A stretch of DNA of 7,098 bases from Chloroflexota bacterium (GCA_021812265.1 JAKAOI010000114.1:1-7098); one strand, 5' to 3'. Shown: positions 1 through 6,505, counted from the stretch's first letter. Numbers and translations are program-made. The notes: generated from the letters alone by a model not told the origin.

Positions 1-1176
1 ACATCTTTTCCGCAAAATGGACAAGGCGGCGTCGGCATGTTTAACACCGGCAATCCCGGACCGTTTCGGTTATTTACATTGCCGCTGGCAGATCAGATTG
101 TTTGGCTGCTGCCATTTGCCATTGTTGGGCTTATCGCATTGTTTTCGCTGCGCAAATTTCACCCCATGGAAGATAGAGAACAACAATCAATGCTTTTGTG
201 GGGAATTTGGTTTGTAACGATGTTTGTTTTTTTTAGCGTGGCAACGTTTTTTCACCAATATTATTTATCACAGTTCGCGCCGGCTATCAGCGCGCTGTTT
301 GGTGTTTCTGCTCCGCTGATGTGGCGAGAATATCAAAACGGCGGCTGGCGCGCATGGCTTTTACCTGCTGCGTTGGCGTTAACCGGAGCAGAGCAAATCT
401 ATATTATTTTAATGGAACCGGCGCTTGGCTTATGGATTATCCCGTTTATTATCTTCGCTTGTTTGGGGGCGGCTGCAGTATTAATCATGCTGCTGTTGGC
501 TCGCCTGCCATTTTTAGGCGACACTGGTTTAAAAATATTGGTGATTGCCGGGTTATTTGGCGCGATGCTGACACCAATAGTGTGGTCTGTTATTCCCGCC
601 GCTGAGGCTATTTCTTATAATCTGCCCGCAGCCGGCCCTGCAAATTCTGAGATTGGCGGCGTTGTCTCGCAAGGTTTCGGAAGCAGCGCCGCATCGACAA
701 CCGGCGATCATGCGCTATACACGTATTTGACGCAACATCAAGGAAAAGCGCAATATATTGTTGCGGTTGAAGACGCGAATACCGCCGCGCCAATTATTAT
801 TGCTACGAATAAACCTGTTATGGCGCTCGGCGGCTTTACCGGACAAGACCCAATACTTACCGTATCACAATTAGCTGCGCTGGTAAAAAAAGGTGTAGTG
901 TCTTACTTCTATTTTGGCTCCGGCTTTTCAAGACACATTCCCGGCAATACAGAAGGCTCCGCATCATCTTCGGGTAATACACCTGCGCAAAATTATGGGA
1001 ATCCGCCTTTAGGTGGGTCGTTGGGAGAATATCCTGGTATTTCTCCTTTCGATTTTCCCGGAGGCTTTGCCGGCGGGCCGATGCGATCGCAAAACACTTC
1101 TGTATTGCAATGGGTTTCAGCAAATTGCAAATCGGTAACGGGGTATTCTCGGTTATATTACTGTTCTGCCGGTTAA
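1..1176 (+). CDS. YkcA/B-like membrane glycosyltransferase (PMT/GT39 type), C-terminal part, 5' truncated
   Basis: The frame is open from base 1 to the TAA at 1174-1176 (391 codons visible). The ATG at 37 lies inside a conserved segment (GGVGMFNTGNPGPFRLF), so it is not the true start; the gene begins upstream of the window. About five hydrophobic segments are visible near residues 33-50, 66-82, 115-135, 143-166 and 176-196. The motif HQYYLSQFAPAISALFG (84-100) matches the 'HPYY...APA' signature of bacterial PMT-like transferases. After the membrane part comes a soluble C-terminal domain containing NTAAPIIIATNKPVMALGGF (259-278), then a Gly/Ser/Asn-rich stretch (about 305-360) and a closing W-V-x-x-x-C-K. 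This arrangement is typical of the YkcA/B family. Such proteins use polyprenyl-phosphate sugars to glycosylate an acceptor outside the membrane; the sugar and acceptor here are unknown. The catalytic N-terminal loops lie outside the window, so activity cannot be judged. Family call is firm, substrate is not. Confidence 0.85.
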   Translation, partial: TSFPQNGQGGVGMFNTGNPGPFRLFTLPLADQIVWLLPFAIVGLIALFSLRKFHPMEDREQQSMLLWGIWFVTMFVFFSVATFFHQYYLSQFAPAISALFGVSAPLMWREYQNGGWRAWLLPAALALTGAEQIYIILMEPALGLWIIPFIIFACLGAAAVLIMLLLARLPFLGDTGLKILVIAGLFGAMLTPIVWSVIPAAEAISYNLPAAGPANSEIGGVVSQGFGSSAASTTGDHALYTYLTQHQGKAQYIVAVEDANTAAPIIIATNKPVMALGGFTGQDPILTVSQLAALVKKGVVSYFYFGSGFSRHIPGNTEGSASSSGNTPAQNYGNPPLGGSLGEYPGISPFDFPGGFAGGPMRSQNTSVLQWVSANCKSVTGYSRLYYCSAG

Positions 1177-1298
1177 TATCTTACGCAATTTTGTTATTTG
1201 TGTTAGGCAAGGCTGATTGCGTGGAAAAATAATATCCAATTCCACCCATATGGCCGTCGTTTCTGATGCAATTTTGGTATATGGTATACTGGAGCAGG

Positions 1299-1328
1299 CA
1301 GCCATACAAAAATAAGCTTGTATGGCTG
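1299..1328. other. Perfect inverted repeat / hairpin
   Basis: CAGCCATACAA (1299-1309) is the exact reverse complement of TTGTATGGCTG (1318-1328), with an 8-nt A-rich loop. No T-run follows on either strand, so it does not look like a standard intrinsic terminator. It lies 122 nt after the glycosyltransferase stop and could be an RNA structure, an mRNA 3' end stabiliser or a protein-binding site. The structure is certain; its role is not. Confidence 0.6.
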
Positions 1329-1358
1329 GCCACTTGGTACTACTCATTTATAAATTAC

Positions 1359-1465
1359 CTGTATAAAGCCTAAACTATAATTTATAAACTAATAGTTATG
1401 AATACCCTTGGCATGCTTCCCAATAAGTATATTATTTTGGTTGGCGCGTTTTGCTGTATAAAGCC
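1359..1465 (+). repeat. Pair of 12-bp direct repeats flanking the candidate promoter
   Basis: The word CTGTATAAAGCC occurs at 1359-1370 and again at 1454-1465, 95 bp apart start to start. One copy lies upstream and one downstream of the candidate -35/-10 at 1408-1435. This placement would suit a regulator binding site, but two copies of a 12-mer are thin evidence and no internal dyad is obvious. Confidence 0.4.
1408..1435 (+). promoter_or_regulatory. Candidate sigma70-type promoter of the two-component operon
   Basis: TTGGCA (1408-1413; 5 of 6 to consensus) and TATTAT (1430-1435; 5 of 6) are separated by 16 nt. Transcription would start near 1442 and leave a leader of about 90 nt before the response regulator. 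Found by eye in an AT-rich region where chance matches are common. Confidence 0.4.
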
Positions 1466-1524
1466 GATTGATGCGCGTATTCCGCTAGAAGTATGCTGAG
1501 GTTTGTTTTTTTAAAACCGGATTG

Positions 1525-1530
1525 AGGAGG
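1525..1530 (+). promoter_or_regulatory. Strong Shine-Dalgarno that conflicts with the annotated start
   Basis: AGGAGG at 1525-1530 is a perfect anti-16S match, but its last G is also the first base of the only nearby in-frame start, GTG 1530. Normal spacing would put the start near 1536-1540, where the reading frame has ACG and AGT. The other close ATG (1543) is in a different frame and stops after seven codons. The site is convincing; which start codon it serves is not. Confidence 0.6.
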
Positions 1531-2093
1531 TGTGTACGAGTAATGAAGCCAAAGTGCTGGTTATAGATGATGATCCTTATATTGTAGAAGTTGTTAGCAC
1601 CGCACTAAGTCTTTTAGGGGATTTTAAAATATATACAGCAGAAAACGGCGCAGACGGTTTAGAGATAAGTGAAAACGTGCAGCCGGATGTTATTGTGATT
1701 GATGTTGGCATGCCATATATCGATGGATATCAAGTTGTCCGCGCCTTGCGGGGCGATCCTCAGACGGCGCAAACGCCAATTGTTATGCTTTCTGCAAGAA
1801 CGGATGTTCGTGATAAGTTAATCGGTTTAATGTCTGGCGCAGATTTTTATTTAACAAAGCCTGTTGGTGCCTATGCGCTGGTGCAGGCGATACAAACTGC
1901 GCAAAATCTGAGTAAGAAAAATAGAGAATACCAAATTACAGTATTATCTGATTCAGATGTAAGCGAAGACGCCGCACAGATTGATCCGGCTGCGGTCAGT
2001 TCAATTTGTGATATTTCTGAACCATTGCAAAATAGTGTTGAACCAGTATCTGCCGACCTTGCAAATAAGGAAGATGTAGCTGATGAACATTGA
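1530..2093 (+). CDS. Response regulator, receiver domain only (CheY-like) with acidic tail
   Basis: Residues 8-125 form a complete receiver domain. It has the acidic cluster D13-D14-D15, phosphoacceptor D58 in VIDVGMP, the conserved hydroxyl residue S88 in MLSAR, and K110-P111. The usual GADDY motif reads GADFY here. No DNA-binding or enzymatic output domain follows; residues 130-187 are an acidic, apparently disordered tail. The protein should be phosphorylated by the kinase encoded immediately downstream and act by protein-protein contact or phosphotransfer. The last 11 nt overlap the kinase gene, implying translational coupling. The start is uncertain: GTG 1530 overlaps the Shine-Dalgarno, the next in-frame GTG (1554) would remove the residues just before the first beta strand and is far from it, and a one-base error near 1552 would instead make ATG 1543 the start (MKPKVLVIDDD). 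The function call is firm, the N-terminus is not. Confidence 0.93.
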   Translation: MCTSNEAKVLVIDDDPYIVEVVSTALSLLGDFKIYTAENGADGLEISENVQPDVIVIDVGMPYIDGYQVVRALRGDPQTAQTPIVMLSARTDVRDKLIGLMSGADFYLTKPVGAYALVQAIQTAQNLSKKNREYQITVLSDSDVSEDAAQIDPAAVSSICDISEPLQNSVEPVSADLANKEDVADEH

Positions 2094-3456
2094 TTCTGTG
2101 CAAATGCGGTATAAACGAATATCGGAAGCGTTGCAAGAAAATAAACAACAAGCTGCGCTTCAGGCGTTGATTCCCGGATTGTTTGTTTTCATGCTTATAC
2201 TTGTGATTGCCGCCAAATTTACCTCACCATTGGCCGCTGTGATTGAATCAGTCGTGGGAGGCGTTTTTATTTTTTTAGCGGGACTGTTTATTTTTCTGAA
2301 GAAAATTCGAGCAGCCACGTTGGCAGCGATCGTGTTTTCGTATGTTATTATTGGTTTATTTATTTTTTTAACCGGTATTACATCCGGCCATATCAACCTT
2401 TTAGGGTTGTTTATGATGAATTTACTGGTTTTGCCTATACTTGTAACGGGTATTTTGGCAGGGCCGGGCGAAATTATTATGGCGGGGCTGCTGAGCGGAA
2501 GCGGAACAATTATTACGTATTTTATCAGCGGATTTACCCCCGCGGCGCAAAGAGCGTTGGCCGCGCAGCACGGGCCAATTTTAATTATTTTGCCGATTGT
2601 TTTTCAATTTATTTTGGCGCTGATACTTATAGCCGGATCGTTTGGCAATGATCGATTGAAGCAAGAGGCGTTGGATTGGCGGGTATCTTATAAACGTGAA
2701 AAAGAACTGGACCAGATGCGCGAACAGTTTATAGCCAGTGTGAATCATGAATTGCGCAATCCGATTATGGCGGCGCAAAATTATTTTATTTTAGCAAAAG
2801 AACTTGGCGCACATGGTGATATAGCCAGACAGCAGAAAATGCTGGAGCGCGGCGCCGAAGTTTCCCAACGGTTATCGGAAATTGTGGAATCAATACTATC
2901 GGTGCGCAAATTAAAATCCGACCCAAGCGATCTTGATTTGGTTACAGTCGAACTGAAATCATTTATGGAGCCTATTGCGAGTGTTACAGAATTAACCGAT
3001 GTGAACGGCAAGCATCCTATACAACTTGCAATTCCGCAAGATTTGGCAATAATCGGAGATGAGCAGCTATTAACGGAAGTTTTTTCAAATTTGTTGGTTA
3101 ACGCAGTGAAATATTCACCTGATGGCGGAAAAATTACCGTTACGGGGCGTTTGGCAAATCCCGATGATTTGAAACGCGCTAAAGAGCTGTTTACACTTGC
3201 GCCGAAAGAGCAATATGCAGTTATTTGTGTAAGCGATTTAGGTTTGGGGATCCCTCCCGATAAAATTTCACTTATTTTTGAGCCATTTGTCAGGTTAGAT
3301 CGCGATGATCAATCGAAGGTTAAGGGATCTGGATTAGGGCTGGCTATTGTAAAATCGCATGTTCAGGTTATGGGCGGCGCGATTTGGGTAAATAGCTCAG
3401 GTGTCAACGGCGCAGGCTCAGAATTTTTTGTTTTGTTGCGCAAGGCTAATGTATAG
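2083..3456 (+). CDS. Membrane-bound sensor histidine kinase
   Basis: A 457-residue kinase. The N-terminal part (about 28-186) has roughly six hydrophobic segments with very short loops and no sizeable extracellular domain, so it probably senses a signal within or at the membrane. A short helical linker (about 190-212) leads to the DHp domain with H-box phosphoacceptor H222 (SVNHELRNP). The ATP-binding domain has the N-box with N336 and N340 (FSNLLVNAVKYSPDGG), the G1 box with D385 (VSDLGLGI), the F-box (FEPFVR, 399-404) and the G2 box (GSGLGLAIVKSH, 415-426). All catalytic motifs are intact, so it should be active. ATG 2083 follows AAGGAAG (2067-2073) with 9-nt spacing, inside the end of the response regulator gene. 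The pair is therefore almost certainly co-transcribed and cognate. The signal is unknown. Confidence 0.96.
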   Translation: MNIDSVQMRYKRISEALQENKQQAALQALIPGLFVFMLILVIAAKFTSPLAAVIESVVGGVFIFLAGLFIFLKKIRAATLAAIVFSYVIIGLFIFLTGITSGHINLLGLFMMNLLVLPILVTGILAGPGEIIMAGLLSGSGTIITYFISGFTPAAQRALAAQHGPILIILPIVFQFILALILIAGSFGNDRLKQEALDWRVSYKREKELDQMREQFIASVNHELRNPIMAAQNYFILAKELGAHGDIARQQKMLERGAEVSQRLSEIVESILSVRKLKSDPSDLDLVTVELKSFMEPIASVTELTDVNGKHPIQLAIPQDLAIIGDEQLLTEVFSNLLVNAVKYSPDGGKITVTGRLANPDDLKRAKELFTLAPKEQYAVICVSDLGLGIPPDKISLIFEPFVRLDRDDQSKVKGSGLGLAIVKSHVQVMGGAIWVNSSGVNGAGSEFFVLLRKANV

Positions 3457-3536
3457 CAGACCGATCATGTGCGCGAGGGCTGGGGTGTACCTCAGATCTT
3501 CTCCCATTGAAACTGGTTAAGATATTTTTTTATTAT

Positions 3537-3542
3537 GGAGGA
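3537..3542 (+). promoter_or_regulatory. Shine-Dalgarno supporting the GTG start at 3551
   Basis: GGAGGA lies 8 nt before GTG 3551, which is ideal spacing. The ATG at 3555 is out of frame, so the GTG is the start. Confidence 0.75.
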
Positions 3543-3550
3543 TCACTGAC

Positions 3551-4474
3551 GTGGATGACCGATTTCAAGATACAATGGAAACCGGAGAATTGCCACCGAT
3601 ACGCGCCGCGCGTAGGCGCGATCCGCGTTTGATCCCGGCGCTTGCCGCATTTGGTGTTATCGGAATAGTTTTTCTTGTAATGGCGTTTTTAGCGGTAAAC
3701 TCACTTATCAATGTGAACAACACGCCGCCGGTAGCTAAAGTTACGTCGCCGCCGACCTCAGTTATTCAAACTGCGATTCCTACGGCAACGAATACACCGC
3801 AATCGCAAATTATATATATTGGCGGCACTGCGCAGCCAACATATACACCACAGCCAACGTATACGCCGCAGCCAACATATACACCACAGCCAACGGCAAC
3901 TCCGGTTGGCCAATTGCCTGCGCCGTGGACGAATATGGATATTGGATCCCCTACTATTTCCGGTTCTTCAACATACTCTAATGGTATATTCACATTAACC
4001 GCTTCGGGCAATGATATTTGGGGCACATCCGATCAATTTCAATATATGTATCAAAATTGGAGTGGTTTCGGGCATATCATTGCGGAGGTAAACACAATTT
4101 CAAAAACTGACTCATGGACAAAAGCCGGTATTATGATTCGCGCTTCTACTTCGTCTAGCGATGCATATGCCATGGTGATGGTTACGCCCAGCAATGGGAT
4201 AAACTTTCAGTGGCGATCTAATTATGGAGCAAGCGCTGAATGGAATTGGTCCGAAATTAATGTTTCGGCGCCGGTATGGCTAGATCTTGAAATAAACGGA
4301 TCGACGTATACCGGTTATTATTCTACCGATTCACAAACATGGCATAAAGTGTTTGCGGTAACATTTGATATCGGATCGAATCCTGTAGTTGGGCTGGCGC
4401 TGACATCGCATAACGCTAATGCGCTGGCGCAAGCAACTTTTAGTAATGTTTCCGTATATACGGGCGGCAACTGA
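3551..4474 (+). CDS. Single-pass anchored protein with PT-rich stalk and concanavalin-like (DUF1349-like) extracellular domain
   Basis: A 307-residue protein with an N-terminal cytoplasmic stretch rich in Arg (RAARRRDPR, 18-26). One membrane segment follows (about 27-50) with no signal-peptidase site, so it is probably a signal anchor with the C-terminus outside. Residues 58-122 are a Pro/Thr-rich stalk carrying four six-residue units of the type QPTYTP (95-118). Residues 123-303 form a beta-rich domain with DIWGTSDQFQYMY (155-167), SWTKAGIMIR (188-197), a TPSNGINFQWR region (212-222), YTGYYSTDSQTW (253-264) and VGLALTSHN (280-288). This pattern is characteristic of the concanavalin-like/DUF1349-like domain attached to many surface proteins and glycoside hydrolases. 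No catalytic domain is present, so a binding or surface role is likely. It lies 94 nt after the kinase gene on the same strand. Whether it is co-transcribed with or controlled by the two-component pair is not shown by the sequence. Confidence 0.85.
   Translation: MDDRFQDTMETGELPPIRAARRRDPRLIPALAAFGVIGIVFLVMAFLAVNSLINVNNTPPVAKVTSPPTSVIQTAIPTATNTPQSQIIYIGGTAQPTYTPQPTYTPQPTYTPQPTATPVGQLPAPWTNMDIGSPTISGSSTYSNGIFTLTASGNDIWGTSDQFQYMYQNWSGFGHIIAEVNTISKTDSWTKAGIMIRASTSSSDAYAMVMVTPSNGINFQWRSNYGASAEWNWSEINVSAPVWLDLEINGSTYTGYYSTDSQTWHKVFAVTFDIGSNPVVGLALTSHNANALAQATFSNVSVYTGGN
3833..3904 (+). repeat. Four 18-bp tandem repeats encoding the PT-rich stalk
   Basis: Units lie at 3833-3850, 3851-3868, 3869-3886 and 3887-3904, each reading CAG CCA AC- then three variable codons. 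Units 1 and 3 are identical in all 18 bases. Unit 2 differs only at three third-codon positions (A to G). Unit 4 has diverged in its second half. The period is a multiple of three, so copy-number change would lengthen or shorten the stalk without a frameshift. Confidence 0.9.
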
Positions 4475-4559
4475 TATTTTGCGCAGAAAAATCTGCAAAG
4501 CCGCCGTCTCTTGCGGTCGTGCGGTGACAGCAGCTTGTGTCTGAACAAAAAAGCCTGCT

Positions 4560-4598
4560 ATGGCGGCAGAAAACGCAAAACTATCTTTTTGCCGCCAT
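4560..4598. terminator. Hairpin between convergent genes, probable bidirectional terminator
   Basis: ATGGCGGCA (4560-4568) pairs with TGCCGCCAT (4590-4598). The stem extends inward through a G-U and three A-T pairs to about 13 bp with a 13-nt loop. It lies between the stop of the anchored protein (4474) and the stop of the NUDIX gene (4603). The plus-strand tail is TATTTTA. On the minus strand a run of six T (complement of 4545-4550) follows after a 9-nt gap. Both tails are imperfect, so termination strength is unclear. Confidence 0.55.
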
Positions 4599-4602
4599 TA
4601 TT

Positions 4603-5388
4603 TTAGTCGGTAGGGTCTTGTTCATCAGGCATGAGGATAACCTGTTTTCCGTTATGTGTAACAACGCGCGGCATAATGACTGGCGGTGTTATATGTTTCA
4701 TACTAAAAAAAACTGCGTCCATGGTGGGAAACTGCGCAAGCTGCCGCAATTGTTTTTCAGTGGCGTATACCAGTGGAAAATCGTTTCTTTCATAGCGTTC
4801 TAAAGCTTCTTGCGGCGAAATCCATATGCTGTCGGTAAGCTCAGCGTTATCGTGGGCCGCTGTTTGGTTATCCGGCGCAGCGGTAATAAAAAAGCAAGTA
4901 TTAAATCGTTTAGGGAAAGCTTCTGGGGTAATCCAATGCGCAAAATAATAGAGTAAATCGGTGGTAAAAACCATCTCTTCAGCGGCGGATAAATCCAACA
5001 TAGAGATAGCGCGTGTTTGTAATTGGCTGCGATGCTCTGTAAGCCGCGCGGCAAGCTCTTCAGTAATATATTCGGATGGCGGATCGCCAAATTTTGCCAG
5101 CAATATTCCTGCTTCTTCAAATAATTCACGGATTGCCGCCACACGCACACCATTGCCCAGCCCGGTTTCGTCATCAATAACGGCAGGATAGCAAACACCG
5201 GGGGTAACCTCGGCAATTTTATCGCTTTCGATGACTGCGCCGCCGGGAAAAACATATACTGCAGGGGCAAAGTCGCTTTGCGCGTTGCGAAGCGCCATGA
5301 GCACTTGGAATCCCTCATTTTGCGGATTTGGTTTGATAAGTATTATTGCCGCAGATAATCTGGGTTCTGCCGGTTGATCTGACGACAT
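4603..5388 (-). CDS. NUDT19-like NUDIX hydrolase
   Basis: With the start at ATG 5388 the protein has 261 residues. An in-frame ATG at 5415 adds nine residues but has no ribosome site, while the ATG at 5388 is preceded by TCAGGAA at 8 nt. FPGG lies at residues 47-50 and the catalytic helix RELFEEAGILL at 87-97, with R87, E88, E91, E92 and G94 matching the REUxEExGU core of the Nudix box. Between them is an insertion of about 36 residues that breaks the usual G-x5-E part. This split box, followed by an all-alpha-looking insert, PKRFNTCFFITAAP (159-172), a second acidic DNAELTDSIWISP and a C-terminal KQLRQLAQFPT, is the layout of the NUDT19 (RP2-like) subfamily. Members hydrolyse nucleoside-diphosphate derivatives such as CoA and acyl-CoA; the substrate here is inferred only from family. 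No signal peptide, so cytoplasmic. It lies downstream of kwaB with a 121-nt gap and is probably a separate unit. Confidence 0.9.
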   Translation of the reverse strand: MSSDQPAEPRLSAAIILIKPNPQNEGFQVLMALRNAQSDFAPAVYVFPGGAVIESDKIAEVTPGVCYPAVIDDETGLGNGVRVAAIRELFEEAGILLAKFGDPPSEYITEELAARLTEHRSQLQTRAISMLDLSAAEEMVFTTDLLYYFAHWITPEAFPKRFNTCFFITAAPDNQTAAHDNAELTDSIWISPQEALERYERNDFPLVYATEKQLRQLAQFPTMDAVFFSMKHITPPVIMPRVVTHNGKQVILMPDEQDPTD

Positions 5389-5396
5389 AGCGTATG

Positions 5397-5401
5397 TTCC
5401 T
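5397..5401 (-). promoter_or_regulatory. Shine-Dalgarno choosing start 5388 of the NUDIX gene
   Basis: On the minus strand AGGAA lies 8 nt before ATG 5388. Nothing similar precedes the alternative ATG at 5415, whose upstream sequence is AT-rich (AATTAAACAAAAT). Confidence 0.6.
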
Positions 5402-5430
5402 GATTTCTCTATCATATTTTGTTTAATTAC

Positions 5431-5460
5431 ACCATATCATCAGATGGAAAAAATTGCCAA
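5431..5460 (-). promoter_or_regulatory. Candidate promoter of the NUDIX gene
   Basis: On the minus strand TTGGCA (complement of 5455-5460; 5 of 6 to consensus) is followed after 18 nt by TATGGT (complement of 5431-5436; 4 of 6). The position in the kwaB-NUDIX gap fits independent transcription of the NUDIX gene. The -10 match is weak. Confidence 0.3.
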
Positions 5461-5509
5461 TAGCGCATAGCAGTTGATTTGCAACGTGTTTGTTTGTGTC
5501 GAAAAATAA

Positions 5510-6505
5510 TTATGGAATATTGCGTTTGCCATATAATTCGTAGCGATTGCCGGAAATTTCTGAAATCGCATAATCATCGGCCAGCAATTTTAGCGTTTGC
5601 CATATCCATTTATTTTGATATTGCAGACGCCAGCGGCCATTATGAGCAACAACGCAAATATTCAACTGATATTTTCTAATGATAGTTTGTATGGTTTGTG
5701 AATCAAGACTGCTGATAGTGTCTAACCTATTTTTCTTGGATATCGTGTATAATTTTGTTAACCTTCTGCTGTCTTTTTGGCAGCTATTAGCAAATTCATC
5801 AAACTGTTCGAATATATCAAGCTCTTTAATATTTTCCAGTGTTTGCTGCGCTATGCTGCGCGTGTGTATGCCATTACGAAATACATTCATATAAACACTG
5901 TGATCAAAAATAAGAATGTGATTCTCCCAAATCACCGTATGGATGACTTCGTCAAATTGCAGTATAGGTGACTGAAGCAGATCATATTCATCGTTCAGGA
6001 GGCGATATAGCGACAATTTTTTCTTCATAATATTTCGGGTTGAATATTTCTGCAAAAAATAAATCGGTTTTTGGTTTGGCGTGGCGCAGCAAAAAATGGC
6101 AAACTTTAGTTTACGAATAAAATCGGTGTCACTTGCCGTAAAAGCCTCGGGGTGGGGGGATTTTTGCAGATCTATTAGTATTTGCGCAACATCCGGCGCT
6201 TGTTCACATGTTTCATATTCAATTTCACCATCACTTCCGGCTTCGAAATCAAACTGTTGCAAGGGTACATTATTATTTTGAACTTGGGTCATTTTTTCGT
6301 GTTGAAAATCACTTATAAATGACCGAAACTGGCCGGCCAGTTTTCGGCTGAGCGGCACTTCAGCAAAAGATAATCCGTTATTGTTTTGCAAATCTGCCCC
6401 TAAATAGAGCGCTATATCACATTTTTGCAGATCAAAATCAGCAAAATTCTGAAAAATCGGCGCTAAAGTATCTGAATTATTCTTGTTTTGCAGGTCCGGA
6501 TTCAT
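5510..6505 (-). CDS. kwaB: KwaB, DUF4868 protein of the Kiwa anti-phage system
   Basis: A 331-residue soluble protein with no signal peptide or membrane segment. I recognise it as KwaB from three things: its size, the general pattern of the C-terminal DUF4868 region, and the KwaA-like gene directly upstream. The DUF4868-like part includes the segment VIWENHILIFDHSVYMNVFR (191-210), a helical middle (about 215-275) and the closing KLLADDYAISEISGNRYEL (306-324). Residues 1-105 are rich in Asn and Gln and end in an acidic patch (DFEAGSDGEIEYE, 86-98). In described Kiwa systems KwaB works with membrane-bound KwaA and binds DNA to block phage replication and late expression; that is knowledge of the family, not visible here. 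ATG 6505 is preferred because TCCCTT (complement AAGGGA) lies 8 nt upstream; an in-frame ATG at 6547 has no ribosome site. The start lies within the end of kwaA, with 29 nt overlap, implying coupling. The sequence seems divergent, so a family search is needed for certainty. Confidence 0.8.
   Translation of the reverse strand: MNPDLQNKNNSDTLAPIFQNFADFDLQKCDIALYLGADLQNNNGLSFAEVPLSRKLAGQFRSFISDFQHEKMTQVQNNNVPLQQFDFEAGSDGEIEYETCEQAPDVAQILIDLQKSPHPEAFTASDTDFIRKLKFAIFCCATPNQKPIYFLQKYSTRNIMKKKLSLYRLLNDEYDLLQSPILQFDEVIHTVIWENHILIFDHSVYMNVFRNGIHTRSIAQQTLENIKELDIFEQFDEFANSCQKDSRRLTKLYTISKKNRLDTISSLDSQTIQTIIRKYQLNICVVAHNGRWRLQYQNKWIWQTLKLLADDYAISEISGNRYELYGKRNIP

Larger units (their letters stand above)
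1177..1529. other. 353-bp intergenic region with no gene
   Basis: No convincing coding frame is found on either strand. The region holds an 11-bp perfect hairpin (1299-1328), two copies each of a 12-bp word and of the 9-bp word ATTTATAAA (1346-1354 and 1380-1388), and a candidate promoter for the two-component operon. No tRNA-like cloverleaf or T-loop sequence was seen. The G+C drops clearly around 1340-1440, as expected of a regulatory region. Confidence 0.7.

Noticed and set aside
857..1123. Minus-strand 88-codon frame inside the glycosyltransferase gene
   Set aside because: Antisense shadow of a conserved C-terminal domain; no supporting features.
1153..1347. Minus-strand 64-codon frame over the intergenic region
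   Set aside because: It spans the hairpin and the end of the glycosyltransferase gene, has no good ribosome site and no family resemblance; probably chance.
3507..3536. Promoter-like TTGAAA-18 nt-TATTAT before the anchored protein gene
   Set aside because: The -10 would directly abut the Shine-Dalgarno at 3537-3542, so the transcript would begin after the ribosome site; it cannot serve this gene with normal initiation.
3833..3904. Possible CRISPR-like array
   Set aside because: The units are 18 bp, contiguous without spacers and in frame with a protein; it is a coding tandem repeat.
3766..4026. Open minus-strand frame with VGCGVYVGCG repeats
   Set aside because: It is the antisense of the 18-bp PT-stalk repeat in the well-supported plus-strand gene; no ribosome site or independent coding signal.
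4537..4803. Plus-strand 88-codon frame
   Set aside because: It runs antisense through the NUDIX 3' end and the terminator hairpin, with no recognisable protein features.
4800..5318. Long 172-codon minus-strand frame
   Set aside because: It overlaps the NUDIX gene in another frame, and the NUDIX frame carries clear family motifs.
5416..5509. Terminator after kwaB
   Set aside because: Minus-strand T-rich stretches exist, but no stem longer than about four pairs precedes them.
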